Assembly: GCA_035552735.1 (NCBI GenBank) | Contig: DASZKX010000388.1 | Coordinates: 1-13,217, forward strand | DNA from: VAZQ01 sp035552735 | GTDB lineage: Bacteria > Pseudomonadota > Alphaproteobacteria > Rhizobiales > Xanthobacteraceae | Reading direction: 5' to 3' | Length of the DNA: 13,217 bases | Shown here: piece by piece, positions 1 through 6,111 of the stretch | How positions within the stretch are numbered: the stretch's first letter is position 1 | Layout of the letters: each line of letters begins with the position of its first letter | The notes under the pieces: model-generated | Told to the model about the DNA's origin: nothing | Databases searched by the model: none | The model's input: the letters and a program-made list of their open reading frames with translations, nothing else | Program-made: the position numbers and the translations under genes

Positions 1-68
1 TCAAGGTGGCGGGCGTCATGGCGCGGCGCGCCGCGCTCATGGCGCTCGAGCGAGCGAGGCGGAGCTGA
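1..68 (+). CDS. Molybdenum hydroxylase FAD-binding subunit, C-terminal end only (CoxM-like)
   Basis: Only the last 21 residues and the TGA stop (66-68) are inside the window, in the frame that starts at base 3. They read KVAGVMARRAALMALERARR plus S. The pattern AGVMARRA..MALERA is like the last helix of the FAD-binding (CoxM-type) subunit of molybdenum hydroxylases, and the next two genes are the iron-sulfur and molybdenum subunits of the same enzyme class. The assignment therefore rests on a short tail plus strong context. In the family this subunit binds FAD and passes electrons from the [2Fe-2S] clusters to an external acceptor. Its stop overlaps the next start as TGATG, so the genes are probably translationally coupled. 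Whether it has the extra [4Fe-4S] insertion typical of 4-hydroxybenzoyl-CoA reductase cannot be seen. Confidence 0.65.
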   Translation, partial: KVAGVMARRAALMALERARRS

Positions 69-553
69 TGAGCAAGAAATATCACGTGAGCGCGACCATC
101 AATGGGGACGAGTGCGAGTTCCTGTGCGAGCCGCAGCAGACCTTGCTCGACGTCCTGCGTGACGAGCTGATGCTGAGCGGCACCAAGGAGGGTTGCGGCA
201 CCGGCGATTGCGGCGCCTGCACCGTGATGGTCGACGGGGTCATGGTGTGCTCCTGTCTGGTTCTGGCGGTCGAGGCCGAGGGCAGCACGGTCGAGACCAT
301 CGAAGGCATGGCCAAGGGGGCCGAGCTGCATCCGCTGCAGCGCAACTTCCTCGAGCTCAACGGCCTGCAATGCGGCATCTGCACGCCCGGGATCCTGATC
401 GCCGCCAAGGCGCTCCTGGAACGCAACCCGGATCCGAGCGAGACGGAGATCCGCTATTGGCTGGCCGGGAACCTGTGCCGGTGCACCGGCTACGACAAGA
501 TCGTGCGGTCGGTGCAGGCGGCGGCCCAGGAGATGAGGGGAGAATCCAAATGA
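68..553 (+). CDS. [2Fe-2S] iron-sulfur subunit of a molybdenum hydroxylase (CoxS-like)
   Basis: The 161-residue protein has the normal length for the small subunit of the xanthine dehydrogenase/CO dehydrogenase superfamily. The N-terminal plant-ferredoxin-like domain carries the first cluster ligands at C43, C48, C51 and C63 (EGCGTGDCGACTV...SCLV). The C-terminal helical domain carries the second set at C102, C105, C137 and C139 (QCGICTPG and NLCRCTGY). The two clusters relay electrons from the molybdenum site to FAD. No signal peptide is seen, so it is probably cytoplasmic. The ATG overlaps the upstream stop (TGATG), with a purine-rich AGGCGGAG just before it. The end overlaps the next start by ATGA. 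The order FAD, Fe-S, Mo is that of coxMSL, but this order alone does not identify the substrate. All eight ligands are present, so the subunit looks functional. Confidence 0.95.
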   Translation: MSKKYHVSATINGDECEFLCEPQQTLLDVLRDELMLSGTKEGCGTGDCGACTVMVDGVMVCSCLVLAVEAEGSTVETIEGMAKGAELHPLQRNFLELNGLQCGICTPGILIAAKALLERNPDPSETEIRYWLAGNLCRCTGYDKIVRSVQAAAQEMRGESK

Positions 554-2832
554 GCGCGAGCGCGCCCTCGATTCTGGAGAAGAGCGGCTATAATCGCGAC
601 CGCAAGCTCAAGGTGGTCGGCACCTCGCCGGTCAAGCACGACGGCATCGACAAGGTGACGGGGCGCGCCAAGTTCGGCGCCGACCTGTTCCTGCCCGGAA
701 TGCTGGTCGGCAAGATTCTGCGCAGCCCGCATCCCCACGCCCGGATCAAATCGATCGACGTGGCGGCGGCCGAGCGGCTGCCGGGCGTCAAGGCGGTGGT
801 GACCCGCGACGACTTTCCCGAGATGAAGCCCGGCACCATCGGGGGCGACATGAGCCGCAACGCGATGGCGCGCGAGAAGGCGCTCTATGACGGCCACCCG
901 GTCGCGGCCGTGGCGGCGGTGAGCGAGGCGATCGCCAAGCAGGCCTTGAAGCTGATCAAGGTGGACTACGAGGTGCTGCCGCACGTGATCGATCCGGTGG
1001 CCGCCATGCAGCCGGGCGCCCCGATCCTGCACGAGCATGTCCGCACCAAGGGGATCAAAGGCGCCGATCAACCCAGCAACGTGATCGAGCGGCTCGAGCT
1101 CGCCATGGGGGACGTCGCGGCGGGCTTCGCGCAGGCCGACCTGATCGTCGAGCGCGAGTACGACACCAAGCCGATGCACCAAGGCTATATCGAGCCGCAG
1201 GCTTGCGTCGCGACCGCGACGCAGGACGGCCAGATCGAGCTGTGGTGCTGCACCCAGGGGCCGTGGGTCTTTCGCGATCGGCTCGCCGACATCCTCAAGA
1301 TCGATGCCGCCAAGATCCGCGTGACCCAGTCGGAAATGGGCGGCGGCTTCGGCGGCAAGACCGGCTTCTACCCGGAGCCGGTGGCGGTGCTGCTCGCCCG
1401 CAAGGCCAAGCGGCCGGTGAAGATCACGCTCACCCGCGCGGAAGTCTTCCGCGCCACCGGTCCGGTCTCCGGCACTCATTCGCGCGTCAAAATGGGCGTC
1501 ACCCGGGACGGCATCATCACTGCCGCGGAGGCCGAGCTGGTGTTCCAGACCGGCGCCTTCACGGGCTCGATGTTCGCCAATGCGCCGCAGGCGATGTTCA
1601 CGCGCTACGATCTCAAGAACGTGAAGACGGTCTCCTCCGAGGTGGTGTCCAACCGGCCGAAGGTGAATTCGTTTCGCGCGCCCTGCGTGCCGCAGGTCGT
1701 GTTCGCGGTCGAAGGGGTGGTGGACGAGCTGGCGCGCAAGATCGGCATGGACCCGATCGATTTTCGTCTCAAGAACGCGGCGACCGAGGGCTACAAGACC
1801 CTCTATGGCGAAACCTTCGGGCCGATCGGCTTTGTCGAGACGCTGCAAGCCGCCAAGTCCTGCGCGCATTACAATTCACCGGTACCGCCGGGCCAAGGCC
1901 GCGGCGTCGCGGCCGGGTTCTGGTTCAACAAGGCCGGCGAGACCGCCGGGAGCCTCAATATCGCGGTCGACGGCTCGGTGACGCTCAGCCTCGGCACCAC
2001 CGACGTGGCGGGCTCGCGCATCTCCATCAGCATGATGGCGGCCGAGGAGCTCGGCATCCCGGTCGACAAGGTGCATGCCATCATGGCCGACACCAGCTCG
2101 CTCGGATTCAATCGCGTCACCGCCGGCAGCCGCACCACGTTCTCCACCGGCATGGTGATCGTGGATTCGGCCCGCAAGGCGATCGCCGAGCTGTGCCGAC
2201 GTGCCGCGGGAATCTGGGGCGTGCCGGAGGAGGCGGTGACGTTCGAGGACGGCCATTGCCGGCCGGCGAGCTCGAATGTCGGCACCTTCGCGCCGCTGTC
2301 GATCGCCGAGATCGCCGCCAAGACCATGGTGACCCACGGCGCCATCGCGGGCCATTCCGAGATGAATGTCACCGGCGCCGGCCCGGGCTTCGGCCTGCAT
2401 ATCGTCGACGTGGAGGTGGACCGCGAGACCGGGCGGGTCGACGTCAAGCGCTACACGGTGGTCGAGGATGCCGGCAAGGCGATCCATCCGCTGCAGGTCG
2501 AGGGCCAATACCAAGGCGGCGCCGTGCAGGGCATCGGCTGGGCGCTCAACGAGGAATACTGCTACGGCGACGACGGCCGGCTGCAGAATGCGAGCTTCCT
2601 GGATTATCGCATGCCGGTCGCCTCCGATGTTCCGATGATCGGGACCGAGATCGTCGAGGTGCCCAATCCGCGGCATCCGTACGGACTGCGCGGCGTCGGC
2701 GAGGTGCCGGTGGTGCCCACCATGGCGGCGATCGCCAACGCGATCGGCGCCGCCACCGGGGTGCGGCCGCAGTCGCTGCCGATGTCGCCGCCGCGGTTGC
2801 TGAAATTATTGGACGAAGCGGGGAACCTGTAG
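550..2832 (+). CDS. Molybdopterin-binding catalytic subunit of a molybdenum hydroxylase (xanthine dehydrogenase/CoxL family)
   Basis: The 760-residue protein is the catalytic large subunit. An N-terminal aldehyde-oxidase/xanthine-dehydrogenase a/b-hammerhead domain (about 30-145, from KVTGRAKFGADL) precedes the molybdopterin-binding domains. Visible motifs are GGGFGGK (264-270), the active-site loop VNSFRAPCVPQ (372-382) and GVGEVPVVPT (715-724), whose E718 matches the general-base glutamate of the family. The ATG at 550 is chosen over longer in-frame starts because it overlaps the upstream stop as ATGA and has AGGGGAG at 536-542, seven bases away; extension would run through the Fe-S gene. 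The CO dehydrogenase motif AYRCSFR is absent: the copper-binding Cys position is Ala (A377), so it is not a classical CO dehydrogenase. A Cys (C379) stands where relatives usually have Gly. The substrate is unknown; aromatic-CoA, purine, aldehyde or N-heterocycle oxidation are all open. Confidence 0.93.
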   Translation: MSASAPSILEKSGYNRDRKLKVVGTSPVKHDGIDKVTGRAKFGADLFLPGMLVGKILRSPHPHARIKSIDVAAAERLPGVKAVVTRDDFPEMKPGTIGGDMSRNAMAREKALYDGHPVAAVAAVSEAIAKQALKLIKVDYEVLPHVIDPVAAMQPGAPILHEHVRTKGIKGADQPSNVIERLELAMGDVAAGFAQADLIVEREYDTKPMHQGYIEPQACVATATQDGQIELWCCTQGPWVFRDRLADILKIDAAKIRVTQSEMGGGFGGKTGFYPEPVAVLLARKAKRPVKITLTRAEVFRATGPVSGTHSRVKMGVTRDGIITAAEAELVFQTGAFTGSMFANAPQAMFTRYDLKNVKTVSSEVVSNRPKVNSFRAPCVPQVVFAVEGVVDELARKIGMDPIDFRLKNAATEGYKTLYGETFGPIGFVETLQAAKSCAHYNSPVPPGQGRGVAAGFWFNKAGETAGSLNIAVDGSVTLSLGTTDVAGSRISISMMAAEELGIPVDKVHAIMADTSSLGFNRVTAGSRTTFSTGMVIVDSARKAIAELCRRAAGIWGVPEEAVTFEDGHCRPASSNVGTFAPLSIAEIAAKTMVTHGAIAGHSEMNVTGAGPGFGLHIVDVEVDRETGRVDVKRYTVVEDAGKAIHPLQVEGQYQGGAVQGIGWALNEEYCYGDDGRLQNASFLDYRMPVASDVPMIGTEIVEVPNPRHPYGLRGVGEVPVVPTMAAIANAIGAATGVRPQSLPMSPPRLLKLLDEAGNL

Positions 2833-2990
2833 ATTGGGTGTGCGCGGCCATCGGAATTGGTTTGTTTGCTTGGAGTCCGTTCCGCACGTAACCTGACATC
2901 TGCCGGCGAGATGTTGCGCGCCGATGTCGGGTTACGCGCGGACGGGTGCAGCAATCACGTCGAGTGCCGGGCCGCGCTAACCCGACCTAC
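2829..2990. repeat. Intergenic inverted-repeat element with nested stems (GTAACC/GGGTTAC type)
   Basis: The outer ends are imperfect inverted repeats: GTAGATTGGGT (2829-2839) and ACCCGACCTAC (2980-2990). Inside, CGTAACCTGACATC (2887-2900) pairs with GATGTCGGGTTACG (2923-2936) with one T/G mismatch, and three more pairs extend the stem outward after one mismatch. The right arm of that stem can instead pair with CCGCGCTAACCCG (2972-2984) by using CGGGTTACGCGCGG (2928-2941) with one bulged base, so two mutually exclusive hairpins exist. The left end contains the TAG stop of the molybdenum subunit. From memory, such GTAGG..GGGTTA..TAACCC..CCTAC elements are common dispersed intergenic repeats in rhizobial genomes. 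A role in transcript ending or mRNA stability is inference. Confidence 0.7.
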
Positions 2991-3660
2991 CGGAACTGTC
3001 ATCCGGGTGACAGACGTTCCGTGCCTTGCTGGCCTGCGATATGTCAAATGTCTCGAATGACGATCCGCAACGGCAAAAGCCTTGACGGTCACCAGACGGA
3101 TTGGTCGATCAAGCTTGCGCCCTCGCTCGCACCAATCTGAGGCCCAGGGCGGCGGTCGCGCTCCGTGGCGACAGGAACGCGACGTTCCCCCCCCGCGGCG
3201 GCTAGCGCCCAGGCGCACGACAAGCGGTGCGAAGCCCGATCGAGCGTCCAGCTGCAGACGAGATGGGGGTGGAGCTCCTTTCGGTCAAGAGCGGTTCCCG
3301 CGAGATCGGAAGCAACCTGATAGCTCATGGCTCGCATCCTCGTCTGCGCTGCCGGCAGAGCCCGCGCTCGCCGATGCTCGGCAAAGCTAGGGCCACATTC
3401 TTGACGATCTATTTCGTTCCAGGCCTGCGCTTCACTTCGCCGCGACAGGGTTTCCGAATCATTACGTCGCCGCCGCAACTTGCAGGGCGGCTCCGGGTTG
3501 TTACCGGCTCGACGCGCTGCGCTGAAAAAAGGTTATGTCTCTTGAATGTGACCGCAAAAGCCCGTTGTCTCAATTTCCCGCGAGCCACGGCGCTGTCAAA
3601 TTCCTGCTACAGAAGTCGGATTAACGTGCGGTCGATCGAGCCGAATCAAGGGACTGCCGC
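2991..3660. other. Long spacer without a recognisable gene
   Basis: About 670 bases lie between the repeat element and the small gene at 3661. Open frames exist on both strands, but their predicted proteins are Arg/Pro/Ser-rich, have no domain I recognise and lack good ribosome binding sites. There is a run of eight C at 3187-3194. The part from about 3390 to 3660 looks less GC-rich than its surroundings and contains A-rich stretches (for example AAAAAAGG at 3525-3532), which fits an upstream regulatory region for the small gene. No clear -35/-10 pair could be picked. Decayed coding sequence is possible but not shown. Confidence 0.5.
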
Positions 3661-3918
3661 ATGTTTCAAATCGTTCGCGTGGAATTCAACCGGGACGGCC
3701 AGGTGGTGGCGCGCCGGCCGCTGCAGCCGCTTTACGATCTGTGGGACGACGCCATGGCGCTGGCCGAGTTCGACGCGTCGCGGTGCGACGGCGATTACGG
3801 CCCCCTCCCTCCTCCGCAAGCGGGGGAGGGTCAGGGAGGGGGCTGGTGGGCATTCGACGACGGCCGCACCTATCGGTTCGTGATCGAGCACGTGGCGGCC
3901 ACCAGCCTAGCGTCATGA
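3661..3918 (+). CDS. Small hypothetical protein carrying an in-frame palindromic repeat insertion
   Basis: The 85-residue soluble protein starts MFQIVRVEFNRDGQVVARRP and ends near WWAFDDGRTYRFVIEHV. From memory this wording resembles a family of short rhizobial proteins of unknown function, with a conserved MFQI.RVEF start, a middle AMA.AEFD segment and a WW..D..G..YRF.VE ending. Residues about 47-61 (GPLPPPQAGEGQGGG) are low-complexity and encoded by a palindromic repeat (3801-3842), so they look like a later in-frame insertion between DGDY and WWAFDD. The ATG has AAGGGA at 3648-3653, seven bases upstream. The gene converges on radA with 31 bases between stops. No signal peptide or membrane segment is seen. 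Its function is unknown; the codon pattern outside the insert and the ribosome binding site argue that it is real. Confidence 0.65.
   Translation: MFQIVRVEFNRDGQVVARRPLQPLYDLWDDAMALAEFDASRCDGDYGPLPPPQAGEGQGGGWWAFDDGRTYRFVIEHVAATSLAS
3801..3842. repeat. Palindromic repeat (REP-like) inside a coding frame
   Basis: CCCCCTCCCT (3801-3810) is perfectly complementary to AGGGAGGGGG (3833-3842). An inner stem pairs CCTCC (3811-3815) with GGAGG (3825-3829) around a GCAAGC-containing loop. This pyrimidine arm, GCAAGC loop and purine arm pattern is typical of dispersed extragenic palindromes of rhizobial genomes, often mistranslated as PPPQAGEG. Here it is 42 bases, a multiple of three, and the frame stays open through it. 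Confidence 0.8.
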
Positions 3919-3920
3919 TT

Positions 3921-3938
3921 TTGCACGGCGCCGTGCAA
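3921..3938. terminator. 18-bp perfect palindrome between convergent genes, possible bidirectional terminator
   Basis: TTGCACGGCGCCGTGCAA is a perfect dyad lying between the stop of the small gene (3918) and the stop of radA (3950). As RNA it can form a six-pair stem with a GGCGCC loop on either strand. Flanking T-tracts are weak (ATTT on one side, TCATCGTTC on the other), so intrinsic termination is plausible but not certain. A protein-binding dyad is the alternative. Confidence 0.45.
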
Positions 3939-3949
3939 TCATCGTTCAA

Positions 3950-5383
3950 TCAATCATCCTGCGGGACACGCCGATCGGTGCGGCCGGCGGTCTTGGCTGC
4001 CGGGGTCTTCCCGAGCGCCGCGATGTCGGCGGCCAGATGGGAGAGGCTGGGGACCGGCAGCAGCGCCAAGCCGAACTCGCCGCCGCTTTCGCCGGCGGCG
4101 CTCTGCGGCATCACGGCGCGGCCAAAGCCGAGCTTGGCGGCTTCCTTGAGCCGCGCCGGCGCTTGCGCCACCGGCCGCACCGCGCCTGACAGCGAGATTT
4201 CGCCGAAATAGACCGCATCGGCAGGGAGCGGCGCATTGGCGAGCGAGGAGACCAGCGCGGCGGCAGCGGCGAGATCGGCCGCCGGCTCCTGGATTCGCAA
4301 TCCGCCCGCCACGTTGAGATAGACGTCGTGGCCGGACAGCCTGATGCCGCAATGGGCCTCCAGGACGGCGAGCACCATGGCGAGCCGGCTCGGATCCCAG
4401 CCCACCACGGCGCGGCGCGGCGTGCCGAGCGAGGTGGGGGCGACCAGCGCCTGGATCTCGACCAAGAGCGGCCGGCTGCCTTCGATGCCGGCGAACACCG
4501 CCGTGCCCGGGCTGCCGAGATCGCGCTCGGACAGGAACAGCTCGGACGGATTGGCGATCTCCTGCAACCCCAAGCCGGTCATCTCGAAGACCCCGATCTC
4601 GTCGGTGGGGCCGAACCGGTTCTTCACCGCCCGCAGGATCCGAAACTGATGCGAGCCTTCGCCCTCGAAGGAGAGCACCGCGTCTACCATGTGCTCGACC
4701 ACGCGCGGACCCGCGATCTGGCCGTCCTTGGTGACGTGGCCGACCAGGATCACGGCGGCGCCCGACCGCTTGGCGAAGCGGATCAGGGCCTGCGCGGCGC
4801 CGCGCACCTGGGTCACGGTGCCGGGCGCGGAATCGACCGCGTCCGTCCACATGGTCTGGATCGAGTCGATGACGACCAGGCGCGGCGTCTCGCGATCCGA
4901 GAGGGTGGCGATGATGTCCTCGACCGAGGTTTCGGCGGCGAGCTCGATCGGCGCGTCCTGCAGCTTCAGCCGCTCGGCGCGCAGCCGCACCTGCGCCACA
5001 GCCTCCTCGCCGGAAATGTAGACCGCGCGGTGGCCGGCCCGCGCCAACGCGGCCGCGACCTCGAGCAGGAGCGTGGATTTGCCGATGCCCGGATCACCGC
5101 CCAAGAGCAGCACCGAGCCGCGCACGAAGCCGCCGCCGGTGACGCGGTCAAACTCGGCGACCCCGCAGGCGAGCCGCGGCGCGTCATGGGTCGCGCCGGT
5201 GAGCGGCTCGAGCGTGAACTTGCGGCCCTTGCGCGGCGCCCGTCCCGGCATGGCCGGCCGCGCCAGCGCGGCGCCTTCCTCGGTGATGGTGTTCCATTCG
5301 CCGCAGGCGTCGCACTTGCCCTGCCAGCGCCCATAGGCGGCGCCGCAATTCTGACAGATGAAGGTGAGCTCGCGACGGGCCAT
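3950..5383 (-). CDS. radA: DNA repair protein RadA (Sms), recombination branch-migration ATPase
   Basis: The 477-residue protein has the full RadA/Sms layout. A C4 zinc finger at the N-terminus uses C10, C13, C24 and C27. The RecA-like ATPase core has Walker A GGDPGIGKST (95-104), Walker B LVVIDSIQ (169-176) and the RadA signature KNRFG (254-258). A C-terminal Lon-protease-like domain (about 300-455, with YLNVAGG and EPAADLA) completes it; this domain is structural rather than proteolytic in the family. RadA acts on branched recombination intermediates together with RecA. The ATG at 5383 gives the canonical MARRELTFICQNCG start. No Shine-Dalgarno is seen, and a TGATACACT box ends six bases before the ATG, so the transcript may be leaderless. 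Its place next to alr and dnaB matches the usual alphaproteobacterial order, except that a GFA gene lies between radA and alr. Confidence 0.97.
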   Translation of the reverse strand: MARRELTFICQNCGAAYGRWQGKCDACGEWNTITEEGAALARPAMPGRAPRKGRKFTLEPLTGATHDAPRLACGVAEFDRVTGGGFVRGSVLLLGGDPGIGKSTLLLEVAAALARAGHRAVYISGEEAVAQVRLRAERLKLQDAPIELAAETSVEDIIATLSDRETPRLVVIDSIQTMWTDAVDSAPGTVTQVRGAAQALIRFAKRSGAAVILVGHVTKDGQIAGPRVVEHMVDAVLSFEGEGSHQFRILRAVKNRFGPTDEIGVFEMTGLGLQEIANPSELFLSERDLGSPGTAVFAGIEGSRPLLVEIQALVAPTSLGTPRRAVVGWDPSRLAMVLAVLEAHCGIRLSGHDVYLNVAGGLRIQEPAADLAAAAALVSSLANAPLPADAVYFGEISLSGAVRPVAQAPARLKEAAKLGFGRAVMPQSAAGESGGEFGLALLPVPSLSHLAADIAALGKTPAAKTAGRTDRRVPQDD

Positions 5384-5389
5384 GCGGGG

Positions 5390-5398
5390 AGTGTATCA
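5390..5398 (-). promoter_or_regulatory. Possible extended -10 promoter for a leaderless radA transcript
   Basis: Read on the minus strand, the bases are TGATACACT: a TGN extension followed by TACACT, which matches four of six positions of TATAAT. Six bases separate it from the radA ATG, so transcription would start at or within a base of the start codon. No good -35 box is found 16-18 bases upstream, and no Shine-Dalgarno exists. This is a prediction from pattern only. Confidence 0.3.
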
Positions 5399-5403
5399 GA
5401 GTC

Positions 5404-5425
5404 GTGAATGGCGAGTGGCGAATAG
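5404..5425. repeat. Short imperfect direct repeat GTGAATGGC/GAGTGGCGAATAG
   Basis: Between radA and the GFA gene the sequence reads GTGAATGGCGAGTGGCGAATAG, built from imperfect GAATGGC/GAGTGGC units. From memory, tandem GAGTGGCGAATGGC-like tracts are common spacer sequence in Bradyrhizobium-type genomes. No function is inferred. Confidence 0.4.
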
Positions 5426-5460
5426 CCGGTGGTTAGCAGCGCCAGTCCGCCTGGAGCCGC

Positions 5461-5485
5461 CGGGCCGGCGCGAAGCGCCGTCCCG
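5461..5485. terminator. Hairpin downstream of the GFA gene (repeat-type, possible transcript end)
   Basis: CGGG-C-CGGCGC (5461-5471), loop GAA, and GCGCCG-T-CCCG (5475-5485) form a ten-pair stem with one C/T mismatch. It begins about ten bases after the stop of the GFA gene, which reads leftward. No U-tract follows, so it may stabilise the 3' end rather than end transcription. The adjoining GGGTTAC (5492-5498) recalls the repeat element at 2829-2990. Confidence 0.5.
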
Positions 5486-5494
5486 AGGTTCGGG

Positions 5495-5920
5495 TTACGT
5501 GGCGGTGAACTTCAGACGTCCAACAACGCGAGGCTTCGTAGAATATGTGTCCGCCGGATGGTTGACGCCATCATAGACGACGACATCCTCGAAATCGAAC
5601 GGGCTCAACCCCGAGAGGCAGGCGACATTGACGCCGAATTGATCGGGATTGGATCGCCTTTGATGATGGGTATAGATGCCGCATTTCGAGCAAAAGTAAT
5701 GCTTTGCGGTGCCCGTATTGAACTTGTAGGTCGACAGTGCCTCTGCGCCCGAAAGAATGTCGATGCCGCCGAGATCGGCCGACACCGCAATGGCCCCGCG
5801 CATTCGGCAGTATGAGCACGTGCAGCGCCGCGCGGTACGCAATCCGTTCGTCAGGCGAACGCGCAAGCGCACTGTTCCGCAGTGACAAGACCCGTCGATG
5901 GTCGAGATATCCATGTCCAT
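5495..5920 (-). CDS. GFA family zinc-binding protein (glutathione-dependent formaldehyde-activating-like)
   Basis: The 141-residue protein shows the cysteine pattern of the GFA (Mss4-like) fold: GSCHCG with C12 and C14, CTCSYC with C33, C35 and C38, and FCSKCG with C77 and C80. The stretch YTHHQRRSNPDQFG (83-96) is typical of one GFA subgroup. The founding member, Gfa of Paracoccus, was described as speeding S-hydroxymethylglutathione formation, but most members have no proven reaction, so a family name only is given. It is probably a cytoplasmic zinc protein. The first ATG of the MDM start is chosen because TCCCTTC at 5930-5936 gives GAAGGGA on the coding strand, nine bases away. The gene lies between alr and radA, which are usually adjacent, so it looks like an insertion into the cluster. 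The stop TAA lies inside a GTAACCCG repeat-like motif. Confidence 0.88.
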   Translation of the reverse strand: MDMDISTIDGSCHCGTVRLRVRLTNGLRTARRCTCSYCRMRGAIAVSADLGGIDILSGAEALSTYKFNTGTAKHYFCSKCGIYTHHQRRSNPDQFGVNVACLSGLSPFDFEDVVVYDGVNHPADTYSTKPRVVGRLKFTAT

Positions 5921-5984
5921 TCGAACGGCTCCCTTCAGCGGGCTTCCCGATCGGCCCGCGCCGGATATTCCGGGCCGGAGCCAT

Positions 5985-6036
5985 CACACCTGTTCCGGGT
6001 GCACATCGGCGTCGAGCCAACGCGCCACCCGGTGAT
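5985..6036. repeat. Imperfect inverted repeat in the alr-GFA spacer
   Basis: CCGGGTG (5995-6001) pairs with CACCCGG (6026-6032), and CATCA just outside on the left can pair with TGATG (6032-6036) after an eight-base bulge. The 191-base spacer (5921-6111) between the GFA gene and the end of alr holds no gene that I can support. The hairpin could end the alr transcript or mark a repeat element; neither is shown. Confidence 0.35.
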
Positions 6037-6111
6037 GAACTCCGCGCAATGTGGGAAGGGCGTTCGGACTGCGCAAGCGCTCCATCCGGAGCTTCGAGCA
6101 GCGCGCCACGC

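Noticed and set aside
193..549. N-terminal extension of the molybdenum subunit from an in-frame ATG at 193
   Set aside because: It overlaps the well-supported iron-sulfur gene in another frame, its translation is Arg-rich nonsense, and a good ribosome binding site with an ATGA overlap supports 550.
490..1869. Long minus-strand frame opposite the molybdenum subunit
   Set aside because: A His/Arg/Leu/Asp-rich antisense shadow typical of GC-rich codon bias, with no domain.
550..2832. A true CO dehydrogenase large subunit (coxL)
   Set aside because: The AYRCSFR motif with the copper-binding Cys is absent; only the gene order resembles coxMSL.
3089..3478. 129-residue minus-strand frame in the spacer
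   Set aside because: Arg/Ala-rich with no family resemblance; could be a decayed gene, but nothing supports this.
3227..3883. 218-residue plus-strand frame spanning the spacer and overlapping the small gene
   Set aside because: No recognisable domain, no ribosome binding site seen, and it overlaps the better-supported 3661-3918 gene in another frame.
4328..5407. Plus-strand frame of 359 residues opposite radA
   Set aside because: Antisense shadow of a strongly supported RadA; no recognisable motif.
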